Notes: a model not told the origin generated them from the sequence alone. A DNA stretch of 64,000 bases from CAVXJN01 sp963773585 (GCA_963773585.1 CAVZBR010000004.1:310001-374000); one strand, 5' to 3'. Positions 1-9,328 are shown, counted from the stretch's first letter. Numbers and translations: made by a program.

Positions 1-799
1 CTTCGATCATCTGACCGTGAAATTTTGCCGTCGCCGGTTCGGCAGCGGCCCGCGCGTATTGTTCCTGCGTGATGTAGCCGAGATCGCGCATGCGGCCCAG
101 AACGTAATTGCGCCGCGCTAGCGCACGACTTGGATTGGCAATCGGGTTATAGCGCGAAGGTGCTTTCGGCAGGCCGGCAATCATGGCGGTCTGCGCCAAC
201 GTGAGGTCCTTGAGCGGCACGCCATAATAAACATGGGAAGCGGCTTGTACGCCGTAGGCACGATTACCGAGATAAATCTTGTTCAAGTACAGTTCGAGAA
301 TTTCTTCCTTCGTCAGTTCCCGCTCGATCTTCAGCGACAAAAATATTTCGTTGAGTTTTCTGACGTAGGTTTTCTCGCTGGAAAGAAAGAAATTGCGCGC
401 CACCTGCATGGTGATCGTACTGCCACCCTGACCTTTTTCACCGGTGCGCACCAGATGCACGGCGGCTCGGATCAAGCCTTGATAATCGACGCCGGGATGG
501 GAAAAAAATCGATCGTCTTCGGCGGCCAGAAATGCGTGCACCACTTCAGGTGGCGTATCGGCGTAGGAGATCGGGCTGCGCCGCTTTTCGCCGAACTCTG
601 CAATCAACTTGGCGTCGCCGCTGTACACACGCAACGGTACTTGCAACTGCACGTCCTTGAGGCTGTCGACGGCAGGCAAGTCGGGCGCGAGATAGAGATA
701 GGCTGCTGCAAGCACCACCACCGCAGCAGTCGCCGCGGCGAAAGCGGCGCCGACGGCGAGCCGCAGGACGAGTAAAAATTTACGAGTTACAGGAGACAT
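1..799 (-). CDS. mrcA: Penicillin-binding protein 1A, N-terminal part (cut by window edge)
   Basis: Bifunctional class A penicillin-binding protein that polymerises and cross-links peptidoglycan at the inner membrane. Only the first ~266 codons are present. Translation from the ATG at 799 gives a short cytoplasmic tail, one membrane anchor (about residues 8-35) and the glycosyltransferase (GT51) domain. The family motifs EDDRFFSHPGVD (catalytic Glu) and GGSTITMQ are clear, followed by LNKIYLG and the AxIAGLPKAPS motif. The transpeptidase domain lies outside the window. It is divergent from pilM, the usual gammaproteobacterial arrangement of ponA/mrcA beside pilMNOPQ. An AGGAG-type Shine-Dalgarno is not obvious, so the exact start is slightly uncertain. 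Confidence 0.95.
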   Translation of the reverse strand, partial: MSPVTRKFLLVLRLAVGAAFAAATAAVVVLAAAYLYLAPDLPAVDSLKDVQLQVPLRVYSGDAKLIAEFGEKRRSPISYADTPPEVVHAFLAAEDDRFFSHPGVDYQGLIRAAVHLVRTGEKGQGGSTITMQVARNFFLSSEKTYVRKLNEIFLSLKIERELTKEEILELYLNKIYLGNRAYGVQAASHVYYGVPLKDLTLAQTAMIAGLPKAPSRYNPIANPSRALARRNYVLGRMRDLGYITQEQYARAAAEPATAKFHGQMIE

Positions 800-986
800 G
801 GGCGCAGGCGGGTAGGCAGCCGAATAGTTAATTCTGTCACATTAGCCGTAGCCGCCACATGCACGTCGCTAAATTTATCGTTAACGTGACCGATACGGGG
901 AGTGTCAAAGATATCGGCAATGCTGCCCGGTTCCAAGTGCGGGCAGCAAAAAACCGGACGGAGTCGGCATTGCAGTAAGCCATGGA

Positions 987-1015
987 TTGACAATACGTTG
1001 TGTATGGATTTTAAT
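987..1015 (+). promoter_or_regulatory. Sigma-70 promoter for the pilMNOPQ operon
   Basis: A perfect -35 hexamer TTGACA (987-992), a 17-bp spacer and a -10 TTTAAT (1010-1015, one mismatch to TATAAT) lie about 50 bp upstream of the pilM start. This is inferred from consensus match and position only. Confidence 0.65.
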
Positions 1016-1067
1016 CGAGAAGCGCACGTTTCGCTCCTAACTGCGAGTATCAAAAAGGAAAACGTCG

Positions 1068-2129
1068 GTGGCACTGTTTTCAAGGAAAAGGCCTCCTCTG
1101 CTCGGCCTGGATATCAGCTCAACCGCAGTGAAACTGCTTGAACTGAGCCGGAGCGGGAATCGTTATCGCGTCGAAAGCTATGCGGTCGAGCCCCTTCCGC
1201 CCAATTCCGTGGTGGAAAAGAACATCGCGGACGTGGAAGCCGTAGGCGAGAGCATTCGCAGGGCCGTTAAACGTTCGGGCACCCGGACCCGCGATGCCGC
1301 AGTGGCGGTCGCCGGATCTGCGGTGATCACCAAAGTCATCCCCATGAGCGCCTCGCTTTCCGAGGAGGACATGGAAACCCAGATCGAGCTGGAAGCCGAT
1401 CAATACATTCCCTACCCCCTCGAGGAAGTGAATCTGGATTTCGAGGTTCTCGGCATTTCCGAGAAAAGCGCCGAAACGGTCGATGTCCTGTTGGCGGCCT
1501 CGCGCAGCGAAAATGTCGATATGCGCGTCGCGGCACTGGAAATGGGTGGGTTGAACGCGCGCATCGTCGACGTCGAAGCCTATGCCATGGAAAGCGCATT
1601 CGCGCTGGTGGCCGAGCAGCTGCCGGGCGGCGGCCGGGATCAGACCATCGCGGTGGTGGACGTGGGCGCGACCATGACCACCCTCAACGTGCTGCACGAT
1701 CTGAAGATCATCTACACCCGCGAGCAGGTTTTCGGCGGCAAACAGCTCACCGAAGAGATCATGCGGCGTTACGGCTTGTCCTACGAAGAAGCGGGCATGG
1801 CCAAACGCCAGGGCGGACTGCCGGACAACTACGCGGCGGAGGTGCTGGAGCCGTTCAAGGAAGCGATGACCCAGCAGGTGAGCCGTTCGCTGCAGTTCTT
1901 CTTTTCCTCGAGCCAGTACAACAGCGTCGACCGGGTGTGTCTGGCGGGCGGCAGCGCTTCGATTCAGGGCATCGATGAACTGATCGAGTCCCGTCTGGGC
2001 ACTGAAGCTTCAATCGTCAACCCGTTCGCCAACATGTCGCTGGCCTCGCGGGTGAAACCGCAGACCCTGAGCAATGACGCTCCCGCGCTGATGATCGCCT
2101 GTGGACTTGCCTTGAGGAGCTTCGACTGA
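1068..2129 (+). CDS. pilM: Type IV pilus assembly ATPase-like protein PilM
   Basis: Actin-like cytoplasmic protein of the type IV pilus alignment subcomplex. It binds the cytoplasmic N-terminus of PilN and links the inner-membrane parts of the machine. The 353-residue product has the FtsA/actin-like fold signature: the phosphate-1 loop GLDISSTAVKLLEL near the N-terminus, VVDVGATMTTL mid-protein, and LAGGSASIQG near the C-terminus. Translation starts at a GTG preceded by AAGGAAA. It is the first gene of pilMNOPQ, with a good promoter upstream, and its stop is 1 bp from the pilN start, implying translational coupling. Confidence 0.97.
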   Translation: MALFSRKRPPLLGLDISSTAVKLLELSRSGNRYRVESYAVEPLPPNSVVEKNIADVEAVGESIRRAVKRSGTRTRDAAVAVAGSAVITKVIPMSASLSEEDMETQIELEADQYIPYPLEEVNLDFEVLGISEKSAETVDVLLAASRSENVDMRVAALEMGGLNARIVDVEAYAMESAFALVAEQLPGGGRDQTIAVVDVGATMTTLNVLHDLKIIYTREQVFGGKQLTEEIMRRYGLSYEEAGMAKRQGGLPDNYAAEVLEPFKEAMTQQVSRSLQFFFSSSQYNSVDRVCLAGGSASIQGIDELIESRLGTEASIVNPFANMSLASRVKPQTLSNDAPALMIACGLALRSFD

Positions 2130-2130
2130 A

Positions 2131-2703
2131 ATGGCCCGCATCAATCTATTACCGTGGCGCGAGGAACTGCGCAAACAGCGCCAGCAGCAATTCATGGCGC
2201 TCCTGGGATTGGCGGTGATCGTGTCCATTGCGGCCATGGTCGGCGTGCATTTCTACGTCGAACACGCCATGGACTTCCAGCGCGAGCGCAACGCCTACTT
2301 GCAGGACGAGATCAAGGTCCTGGACAAACAGATCAAGGAAATCGACGCCCTGGACAAAACCCGGCAGCGCCTCGAAGCCCGCATGAATATCATTCAGCAG
2401 CTGCAGACCAGCCGGCCCGAGATCGTGCATCTGTTCGATTCCCTGGCGCGCACGCTGCCCGACGGCGTGTTCCTGAACAATGTCCAGGAAAGCAACAATG
2501 CGCTCAACATCAAGGGCACAGCCCAGTCCAACGCACGGGTGTCCAATTATATGTGGAACCTGGAGAAATCGGACTGGCTGGCAGACCCGAATCTGCAAGT
2601 GATCGAGACCGCGCAAAAGGACGGCACCCGGGCCAGCCAATTCGTGCTGACCGCCAAGCAGTCGCACAAGCAGGCTGAGCCGATCAAGGGAGCCGCGAAA
2701 TGA
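2131..2703 (+). CDS. pilN: Type IV pilus inner-membrane protein PilN
   Basis: Bitopic inner-membrane protein that heterodimerises with PilO and binds PilM through its short cytoplasmic N-terminus. The 190-residue product begins MARINLLPWRE; the INLLPWR motif is the conserved PilM-binding segment. One membrane helix follows (about residues 22-42), then a periplasmic coiled coil (about 45-85) and a ferredoxin-like domain. It overlaps pilO by 4 bp (ATGA), the usual sign of coupled translation in this operon. Confidence 0.97.
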   Translation: MARINLLPWREELRKQRQQQFMALLGLAVIVSIAAMVGVHFYVEHAMDFQRERNAYLQDEIKVLDKQIKEIDALDKTRQRLEARMNIIQQLQTSRPEIVHLFDSLARTLPDGVFLNNVQESNNALNIKGTAQSNARVSNYMWNLEKSDWLADPNLQVIETAQKDGTRASQFVLTAKQSHKQAEPIKGAAK

Positions 2704-3308
2704 ATCTGAACGAACTCAACGAGCTCGACTTCAGCAACGTCGGCAATTGGCCGTCGGTGGCCAAGGGCGTGCTGGTCGCCGTCCTGGTCGCCGCAGTGGT
2801 GTTTGCGGTGTTCTGGTTCGACACCCGCCACCAGCAGGAACAATTGGAGCGGCTGCAGAAAGAAGAGCAGACACTCAAAGACACGGTGAAGTTGAAAGCC
2901 CGCCGCGCCGCCAACCTGGAAGAATATAAGCAGCAACTGGATGAAATGCGCCAGTCGTTCGGCGAAATGCGCCGTCAGCTGCCGAGCAAAACCGAGGTTG
3001 CCGCGTTGCTGGTGGACATATCGCAGACCGGCCTCGGCGCCGGCCTGGAATTCGAGTTGTTCCAACCGCAACCGGAAATCGTAAAAGACTTCTACGCGGA
3101 ACTGCCCATCAAGATTCGTGTGACGGGCACCTACCACCAGTTCGGCAACTTCGTCAGCGGCGTCGCCGCCCTGCCGCGAATTGTCACACTGCACGATATT
3201 ACCTTGCAGCCAAAGGGCAGCAGCAAGGAGGGCTCCGATCGCCTGGTGATGACCGCGACCGCGAAGACCTACCGGTATCTGGATGAAGGGGAGGGTACGG
3301 GCCAATGA
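2700..3308 (+). CDS. pilO: Type IV pilus inner-membrane protein PilO
   Basis: Partner of PilN in the periplasmic alignment platform that connects the motor to the PilQ secretin. The 202-residue product has a cytoplasmic N-terminus, a single membrane helix (about residues 20-40, rich in V/A), a charged coiled coil (about 45-90) and a C-terminal PilO domain ending near TAKTYRYLDEG. Both ends overlap neighbouring genes by 4 bp (ATGA). Confidence 0.97.
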   Translation: MNLNELNELDFSNVGNWPSVAKGVLVAVLVAAVVFAVFWFDTRHQQEQLERLQKEEQTLKDTVKLKARRAANLEEYKQQLDEMRQSFGEMRRQLPSKTEVAALLVDISQTGLGAGLEFELFQPQPEIVKDFYAELPIKIRVTGTYHQFGNFVSGVAALPRIVTLHDITLQPKGSSKEGSDRLVMTATAKTYRYLDEGEGTGQ

Positions 3309-3868
3309 CCGCGCGTACAACAATACACTCGCGCACCGGGCGCAGGCTCGCCATCGCTCTGCTGAGCACGGCCGTCGCAGTAGCCGCCACCGGCTGCAGT
3401 TCCGACAAGAGCGATCTCGAACAGTTCGTGCAGGACGCCAAGGCGGCCAAGCGCGCGCCGCTGCCGAAGCCACCGGAACTCAAGCCGCACGAAACCTTCA
3501 CCTATCACGAAGCCGGGTTGCGAGATCCGTTCGAGGTGATTTCGTTCAATACAGCGCAACCGGGTTCCGAAAAACAGCGCAGCACGAGCAAGCTACACCC
3601 GGACGAGGCACGACCGAAGGAACCCCTGGAGTCGTTCCCGCTCGACAGCCTGCGTATGGTGGGTGTGCTGGAGCAACAAGGCACCACCTGGGCGCTGGTA
3701 CGCGCCAGCGACGGCACCATTCACCGGGTGCGCAAGGGCAATTATCTCGGCCAGAACTACGGCAAGATCGGTCAGATCTCTGAAAACGAAGTAGACCTAG
3801 TAGAAATCGTGCCGGATGGACTCGGCGGATATGTGGAACGTAACGCCGCACTGGCGCTCAGCGAATAA
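3305..3868 (+). CDS. pilP: Type IV pilus lipoprotein PilP
   Basis: Inner-membrane lipoprotein that couples PilNO to the N0/N1 domains of the PilQ secretin. The 187-residue product has a lipoprotein signal with a lipobox-like ATGC (Cys at about residue 31) followed by SSDKSD, a proline-rich disordered linker, and the C-terminal beta domain containing the family pattern LRDPFE and LRMVGVLEQQG..WALVRASDG. It overlaps pilO by 4 bp, and pilQ starts 19 bp after its stop. Confidence 0.96.
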   Translation: MTARTTIHSRTGRRLAIALLSTAVAVAATGCSSDKSDLEQFVQDAKAAKRAPLPKPPELKPHETFTYHEAGLRDPFEVISFNTAQPGSEKQRSTSKLHPDEARPKEPLESFPLDSLRMVGVLEQQGTTWALVRASDGTIHRVRKGNYLGQNYGKIGQISENEVDLVEIVPDGLGGYVERNAALALSE

Positions 3869-3887
3869 TTCCAGGGGACAAAGTACA

Positions 3888-6002
3888 ATGAGCACGAAAG
3901 CATCCAAGTCTCACACCGGATTCGCCGGCTCCGGCCACGCGCGAGACGGAGCCCGTTCGCGCCTGCGCTGGTTGCGTACCGCATTGACGCTGCTGTTCTG
4001 CATGCAGGGGCTCGGCGCAGTCGCCAATGCTGCGGAAAACTCACTGCAGAATATCGATGTGGCATCGCTGCCCGGCGATCGTGTCCAGGTGACACTGACC
4101 ATGGCGCAACCGGCCAGCAAACCGATGAGTTTCACCATCGACAATCCGGCCCGTATCGCGCTCGATTTCCCGAATACGGCAAACAAGCTCGAGCATCGCA
4201 CGCGCACCATCGGCGTGGGCATGGCGCGCAGCATCACTGCCGTGGAAAGCCAGGGCCGCACCCGGGTGATCCTGAATCTGGCCCAGCTGGTACCCTACGA
4301 CACCCGCGTCAACGGCAACAAAGTGATGCTGACGCTGGACAGTGGCGCAGTGGCTTCGAGCGCCGGCACGAGCGCATCGGGCAGCGGTGATCACAAGATC
4401 GCCGATGTCGACTTCCGCCGCGGCGACCGCGGTCAAGGCCGAATCATCGTCACCTTGTCCGACCCGTCGACGCCCGTGGATATGCACGAGGAAGGCGGCA
4501 ACATCGTGGTGGACTTTCTCAACACCGCCCTGCCGGAGAAATTCGAACGCCGCCTGGACGTGACCGATTTTGCCACCCCGGTCAGCGCCATCGAGACTTT
4601 CACCCGCGACGGCAATACGCGCATGGTGATCAAGGCGACTGGCGATTACGATCACCTGGCCTATCAGTCCGAGGACGTCTACACGGTTGAAGTCAAACCG
4701 GTAACCAAGCAGGAAAAGGAACAAGCGCGTAAAGACAAACTGGGTTACACCGGCGAACGCCTGTCGCTGAACTTCCAAAACATCGAAGTCCGCGCCGTGC
4801 TGCAGCTGCTGGCGGACTTCACCGGTCTGAACATCGTTGTCAGCGACAGCGTCAACGGCAGCCTCACACTGCGCCTCAAGAACGTGCCTTGGGACCAGGC
4901 AATGGACATCATCCTGAAGACCAAAGGCCTGGCCATGCGCCGCACCGGCAACGTGGTGCTGGTGGCGCCGAGCGAGGAGCTTGCCGCACGCGAGAAACTC
5001 GAGCTGGAGGCCAAGAAACAGATCAAGGAACTGGAGCCGCTGCGCACCGAATGGTTCCAGATCAACTACGCCAAAGCGGCCGATCTTTCCAAACTGATCA
5101 AGTCCCAAGGCAACTCGCTGCTGTCTTCCCGCGGCAGCATCACCCTGGACGACCGCACCAACACGCTGATGATCCAGGACACGCCATCGCAGCTGGACGA
5201 TATCCGCAAGCTGGTCACCCGGTTGGACATTCCGGTCCGCCAGGTGCTGATCGAATCGCGCATCGTCATCGCCAACAACGACTTCAGCAAAGACCTGGGT
5301 GTGCGCTTCGGGGTCGCCAAGGAAACCGGCTTCGACAATAACGAACGGGTCTGGGTCGGCGGCGGCGGTGTGTCCGGCACCAGCCCCAATACCGGCCTCG
5401 GCGATCTGATCGTCGACCTGCCGGTGGCGGCATCGGGCGCCAGCGCCCTGGGCCTGGCGGTGGGTCGCATCGGTAATCACATCCTGCAGCTGGAGCTGTC
5501 CGCCATGCAGTCCGAAGGCCGGGGCGAAATCGTCTCCAGTCCTCGGGTAATCACCGCCAACCAGAAGGAAGCCACCATCGAACAGGGCGTGGAGATTCCT
5601 TATCAGGAAGCAACCTCCAGCGGCGCCACCTCGGTGAGCTTCAAAAAAGCGGTGCTGCAGTTGAAAGTCACGCCCCAGATTACGCCCGACGACCGCGTGA
5701 TCATGGACTTGAGCGTGAAAAAGGATAACCCTGACTTCACCAACGCCGTGCTGGGCGTGCCGCCGGTCAACACCCGCGAAGTGTCGACCCAGGTACTGGT
5801 GAATAACGGCGAAACCGTGGTCCTCGGTGGCGTATACGAGCACACCAAGGAGTACTCGAGCACACGCACCCCGTTCTTCGGCGATCTGCCGGTGGTCGGC
5901 GTGCTGTTCCGGGACAAGAGCAACACCAACGACAAGACTGAGCTGTTGATTTTCGTGACCCCGAAAATCGTCAAGGACGAACTCGCCACAGCCACGCGCT
6001 GA
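3888..6002 (+). CDS. pilQ: Type IV pilus secretin PilQ
   Basis: Outer-membrane multimeric channel through which the pilus fibre passes. The ATG at 3888 is preferred over an in-frame start 72 bp upstream because it has an AGGGGAC Shine-Dalgarno, lies just after pilP and yields a proper N-region plus signal peptide (cleavage after AVANA, about residue 46). The 704-residue protein carries two AMIN domains (about 50-140 and 165-265) that bind peptidoglycan, an STN/N0 domain with LSLNFQNIEVRAVLQLLADF, an N1 (KH-like) domain, and the C-terminal secretin core with the VVLGGVYEH and LLIFVTPKIV motifs. It is the last gene of the operon; a strong terminator follows. Confidence 0.98.
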   Translation: MSTKASKSHTGFAGSGHARDGARSRLRWLRTALTLLFCMQGLGAVANAAENSLQNIDVASLPGDRVQVTLTMAQPASKPMSFTIDNPARIALDFPNTANKLEHRTRTIGVGMARSITAVESQGRTRVILNLAQLVPYDTRVNGNKVMLTLDSGAVASSAGTSASGSGDHKIADVDFRRGDRGQGRIIVTLSDPSTPVDMHEEGGNIVVDFLNTALPEKFERRLDVTDFATPVSAIETFTRDGNTRMVIKATGDYDHLAYQSEDVYTVEVKPVTKQEKEQARKDKLGYTGERLSLNFQNIEVRAVLQLLADFTGLNIVVSDSVNGSLTLRLKNVPWDQAMDIILKTKGLAMRRTGNVVLVAPSEELAAREKLELEAKKQIKELEPLRTEWFQINYAKAADLSKLIKSQGNSLLSSRGSITLDDRTNTLMIQDTPSQLDDIRKLVTRLDIPVRQVLIESRIVIANNDFSKDLGVRFGVAKETGFDNNERVWVGGGGVSGTSPNTGLGDLIVDLPVAASGASALGLAVGRIGNHILQLELSAMQSEGRGEIVSSPRVITANQKEATIEQGVEIPYQEATSSGATSVSFKKAVLQLKVTPQITPDDRVIMDLSVKKDNPDFTNAVLGVPPVNTREVSTQVLVNNGETVVLGGVYEHTKEYSSTRTPFFGDLPVVGVLFRDKSNTNDKTELLIFVTPKIVKDELATATR

Positions 6003-6018
6003 GCGAACCTCCTCCCAA

Positions 6019-6051
6019 CCCCGGGCCGGCTTCGTCCGCCCGGGGTTTTTT
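6019..6051 (+). terminator. Rho-independent terminator after pilQ
   Basis: Perfect 8-bp stem CCCCGGGC (6019-6026) / GCCCGGGG (6038-6045) with an 11-nt loop, followed directly by six T residues. It separates pilMNOPQ from aroKB transcription. Confidence 0.88.
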
Positions 6052-6102
6052 ATTTGCAGACTCGCTTGATTTGCATGCCGGGCGCTGGCATACCTGGCAA
6101 CC

Positions 6103-6684
6103 ATGAACGTGACCCCCAACCTGATCCTGGTCGGCCCCATGGGTGCCGGCAAATCCACGGTGGGCCGGCGTCTCGCCCAGGTCTTGGAGCTGCCGTTCTA
6201 CGACAGCGACCGGGAAATCGAACATCGCACCGGCGCGAACATACCCCTGATCTTCGAACTGGAGGGCGAAGCCGGTTTCCGTACCCGGGAACGCAACATG
6301 ATCGAAGAACTGACCGGCCATGAACACTTCGTGCTCGCCACGGGAGGCGGCGCCATCCTCGATCCGGACAATCGCCGCCACATGGCCGAGCACGCCAAGA
6401 TCATCTATCTGCGCACGACAGTCGAGCAACAGCTCGCGCGTACAGCGCGGGACCACAACCGGCCCTTGCTGCAGACTGAAAACCCGAGGGCTCGATTGGA
6501 AGCGCTGATCGCGCAGCGTGACCCGCTGTACCGGGAAGTCGCCGCCCTGGTGGTCGAAACCGATCGCCGCTCGGTGCAGAGCGTGGTTCACGAGATTTTA
6601 CGGCGCTTGGAACTACGCGCGGCGGCCGGCGGACGGCGTCGCGGTCGACGACCGTCCGGATCGGCGGACCAGCGCCGCCAATAG
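6103..6684 (+). CDS. aroK: Shikimate kinase
   Basis: Phosphorylates shikimate at the 3-OH using ATP, the fifth step of the chorismate pathway. The 193-residue protein has the Walker A motif GPMGAGKSTVGRRLA (about 10-24), the shikimate-binding DSDREIE with acidic residues, GEAGFRTRE and the adenine-region GGG sequence (ATGGGAIL), plus the LID RTARDHNRP. The C-terminal ~20 residues (RRRGRRPSG) are an Arg/Gly-rich tail beyond the normal family end. aroB follows 51 bp downstream, the conserved aroKB order. Confidence 0.97.
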   Translation: MNVTPNLILVGPMGAGKSTVGRRLAQVLELPFYDSDREIEHRTGANIPLIFELEGEAGFRTRERNMIEELTGHEHFVLATGGGAILDPDNRRHMAEHAKIIYLRTTVEQQLARTARDHNRPLLQTENPRARLEALIAQRDPLYREVAALVVETDRRSVQSVVHEILRRLELRAAAGGRRRGRRPSGSADQRRQ

Positions 6685-6735
6685 GCTCCAGTCTGCCCTG
6701 TGCCGGGCAACACAAAACCTATAAAATCAGAATCT

Positions 6736-7845
6736 ATGAAAAAACTGACGGTCGAATTGGGGGCGCGCAGCTATCCCATTCACATCGGCGCCGGCCTGCT
6801 CGGCCGCGGTGCGCTGCTGCGCGACCACATTTCCGGCAAACAAGTCCTGGTGGTCACCAACGACGTGGTCGCGCCATTGTATTTGCAACGGCTGCTGACG
6901 GCGCTGGGATCGGACCTGCGGGTGGAAACCATCGTCCTCCCGGACGGCGAATCCCATAAGACCCTCGCCACCGTCAATTTGATTTTCGATGCCCTTTTGC
7001 AGCACCGGTTCGACCGCAGCGCGACACTGATTGCGCTGGGCGGAGGCGTGGTGGGCGACATTACGGGCTTCGCCGCCGCCTGCTACCAACGGGGCGTGCA
7101 CTTCATCCAGGTGCCCACCACGCTGCTGGCACAGGTGGACTCGTCGGTTGGCGGCAAGACCGGCGTCAATCACCCTCTGGGCAAGAACATGATCGGAGCG
7201 TTCTATCAACCCCGGTGCGTAGTTGCGGATACCGATACCCTGAAGACGCTGCCGCCGCGGGAATTGGCCGCGGGTATCGCCGAAGTGATCAAATACGGTC
7301 TGATCCGCGACTCGGAGTTTTTCGATTGGCTGGAACAGAATGTCGAACTGCTCGGCGCCTGCGACGACGCAGCGCTGAGCTACGCCATCGAGCGCTCGTG
7401 CCGCAATAAGGCCGCGGTGGTCGCCGCCGACGAACTGGAAGGCGGACAGCGCGCACTACTCAACCTCGGACATACCTTCGGGCACGCCATCGAAACCGGC
7501 ACCGGCTACGGAGCCTGGCTGCACGGCGAAGGGGTAGCTGCCGGAATGTATATGGCAGCCGAGCTGTCCGTCCGCCTCGGTTGGATGCCAGCTTCCCAAC
7601 TCGACCGCATAGAGCGACTACTGGAGCGCGCCAAACTTCCGGTAAGACCGCCCGAGGAATTGGACGCGCCGCGTTTTCTCGAACTGATGGCAGTGGACAA
7701 GAAAGTGCTGGCCGGGCAAATACGGCTGGTCCTGCTGCACGGCGTCGGCGAGACCGTGATCAGCAGTGACTTCGATCCCGATGCCCTGCGTTCTATGCTC
7801 CAGGAAATCACCCGCATTCCCACCGCTTCATTGCAGACGGGTTGA
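6736..7845 (+). CDS. aroB: 3-dehydroquinate synthase
   Basis: NAD- and metal-dependent cyclisation of DAHP to 3-dehydroquinate, the second step of the shikimate pathway, in the cytoplasm. The 369-residue length is normal. Visible motifs are DGESHKT, the glycine-rich ALGGGVVGDITGFAA, PTTLLAQVDSSVGGKTGVN and the metal-binding LNLGHTFGHAIE. The ATG at 6736 (MKKLTVELG) is chosen over an in-frame ATG at 6700 because the extra 12 residues lie outside the family's normal N-terminus. Confidence 0.98.
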   Translation: MKKLTVELGARSYPIHIGAGLLGRGALLRDHISGKQVLVVTNDVVAPLYLQRLLTALGSDLRVETIVLPDGESHKTLATVNLIFDALLQHRFDRSATLIALGGGVVGDITGFAAACYQRGVHFIQVPTTLLAQVDSSVGGKTGVNHPLGKNMIGAFYQPRCVVADTDTLKTLPPRELAAGIAEVIKYGLIRDSEFFDWLEQNVELLGACDDAALSYAIERSCRNKAAVVAADELEGGQRALLNLGHTFGHAIETGTGYGAWLHGEGVAAGMYMAAELSVRLGWMPASQLDRIERLLERAKLPVRPPEELDAPRFLELMAVDKKVLAGQIRLVLLHGVGETVISSDFDPDALRSMLQEITRIPTASLQTG

Positions 7846-7848
7846 ACC

Positions 7849-9000
7849 ATGGAGCCGTTGGCAATCTATGCCGCACAAGAACACACGTCCAAAGGCCGTC
7901 AGCATGCAGAAGACGGTCCGCATCACCGCAGCGAATTCCAACGGGATCGCGACCGGATCGTTCATTCTGCCGCATTCCGTCGCTTGGAATACAAGACCCA
8001 GGTGTTCGTCAACCACGAGGGCGATCTTTACCGAACGCGACTGACCCACTCCATCGAAGTCGCACAGGTGGCGCGCTCCATCGCCCGCGCATTGCGGCTC
8101 AACGAAGATCTGGTGGAGGCAATCGCCCTCGCCCACGACCTCGGCCATACGCCCTTCGGGCACGCCGGTCAGGATGCGCTCAACGGCTGCATGCGTGACT
8201 ACGGCGGCTTCGAACACAATTTTCAGTCCTTGCGTGTGGTCGACGACCTGGAGCAGAAATACGCCGATTTCCGCGGCCTGAATCTTACCTTTGAAAGCCG
8301 GGAAGGCATCATCAAGCATTGTTCCACCGCCAAGGCGGCGGAATTGGGCGACGTCGGCCGCCGCTTTATCGACAAAACCCAGCCCAGTCTGGAAGCGCAG
8401 TTGACCAATCTGGCCGACGAAATCGCCTACAACAGCCACGATGTCGACGACGGCTTGCGCGCGCGCCTGATCACGATGGAACAATTGGCGGCCGTGCCGC
8501 TGGTACGCAGCCAATTGGACGAAGTTCACGCGCGCTATCCCGAACTGGACGAGCGCACCACCACGCATGAAGTCGTGCGCCGGTTGATCAATGCCCAAGT
8601 CGTCGATCTGATCGAAACCAGTCAACACCTAATGCGTTCGTACCGTCCGGACGATATCGAAGCGGTGCGCAGCGCCGACCAGGCGCTGATCCAGTTCAGC
8701 GATGAAATGCGTGAGTTGAACCTGGAACTGAAGCGGTTTTTGCGTCAAAACCTCTACGCCCATTATCGCGTGGTGCGCATGACCACCAAAGCCGCGCGCG
8801 TGGTGCAGGCGCTGTTCAGGGCTTTCATGGAACAGCCGCGCCTTCTGCCTCCGGAAGCCCAACGTCATAGCGACAGCTTGGAACACGCCAACGGTTTGGC
8901 CGGACGCGCCCGCGCCGTAGCGGACTACATCGCCGGCATGACGGATCGGTTTGCAATCGCAGAGCACCAGCGCCTGTTCGATGCCGCGCAGTTGACCTGA
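7849..9000 (+). CDS. dgt: Deoxyguanosine triphosphate triphosphohydrolase-like protein (HD domain)
   Basis: Metal-dependent HD-domain phosphohydrolase predicted to cleave a dNTP to the deoxynucleoside and tripolyphosphate. The 383-residue protein shows the family start EFQRDRDRIVHSAAFRRLEYKTQVF, RLTHSIEV with the first metal His, and the HD motif HDLGHTPFGHAG, with a further conserved D at DEIAYNSHDVDDGL. It starts 3 bp after aroB, so it is probably co-transcribed. Length matches the shorter, non-enterobacterial dGTPase-like subfamily rather than the ~500-residue E. coli Dgt, so substrate preference is uncertain. Confidence 0.93.
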   Translation: MEPLAIYAAQEHTSKGRQHAEDGPHHRSEFQRDRDRIVHSAAFRRLEYKTQVFVNHEGDLYRTRLTHSIEVAQVARSIARALRLNEDLVEAIALAHDLGHTPFGHAGQDALNGCMRDYGGFEHNFQSLRVVDDLEQKYADFRGLNLTFESREGIIKHCSTAKAAELGDVGRRFIDKTQPSLEAQLTNLADEIAYNSHDVDDGLRARLITMEQLAAVPLVRSQLDEVHARYPELDERTTTHEVVRRLINAQVVDLIETSQHLMRSYRPDDIEAVRSADQALIQFSDEMRELNLELKRFLRQNLYAHYRVVRMTTKAARVVQALFRAFMEQPRLLPPEAQRHSDSLEHANGLAGRARAVADYIAGMTDRFAIAEHQRLFDAAQLT

Positions 9001-9079
9001 AGGGAGGATTTCGGGATTGCGGTGCGCGCGCCTCAGGGTCGCACCGAGCTTGCAGGCTTACGCCATTCCGACTCGATTC

Positions 9080-9328
9080 ATGCGCATTTACATGCAAATG
9101 CCGACCGTGGAAGATCGGCCCCCACGCTTTTATCATCTGCACCTGCAGGAGGACCTGCTGGAGGGGTGGACACTGGTGCGCGAGTCCGGCTACCAGGGAC
9201 TGTCGGGGAAAATCCGCAAAGACCACTTTGCCAGCCGTGATCAAGCCGTGGAGGCATTGATGCAAGTACGCGATGCGCAGCTCAAACGGGGCTACCGGGT
9301 GGTTTTCGCTCAGGGCGACAGCGCCTGA
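9080..9328 (+). CDS. Small WGR-like domain protein
   Basis: An 82-residue protein made almost entirely of a WGR-like fold: RFYHLHLQEDLLEGWTLVRE, then DQAVEALMQVRDAQLKRGYRVVF. In canonical WGR domains the sequence after LVRE is the W-G-R triad; here it reads SGYQG, so the signature residues are missing. WGR domains are linked to nucleic acid binding in PARPs and some bacterial proteins; a role for this stand-alone version is not known. The ATG at 9080 is chosen by homology boundary; 9092 is possible. It sits between dgt and the SPOR gene in a probable operon. Confidence 0.75.
   Translation: MRIYMQMPTVEDRPPRFYHLHLQEDLLEGWTLVRESGYQGLSGKIRKDHFASRDQAVEALMQVRDAQLKRGYRVVFAQGDSA

Noticed and set aside
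233..775. 180-codon plus-strand frame at the left edge
   Set aside because: Antisense to the PBP1A gene, whose motifs are unambiguous.
4041..6158. 705-codon minus-strand frame antisense to pilQ
   Set aside because: Typical shadow frame of a GC-rich gene; the pilQ frame carries all secretin motifs.
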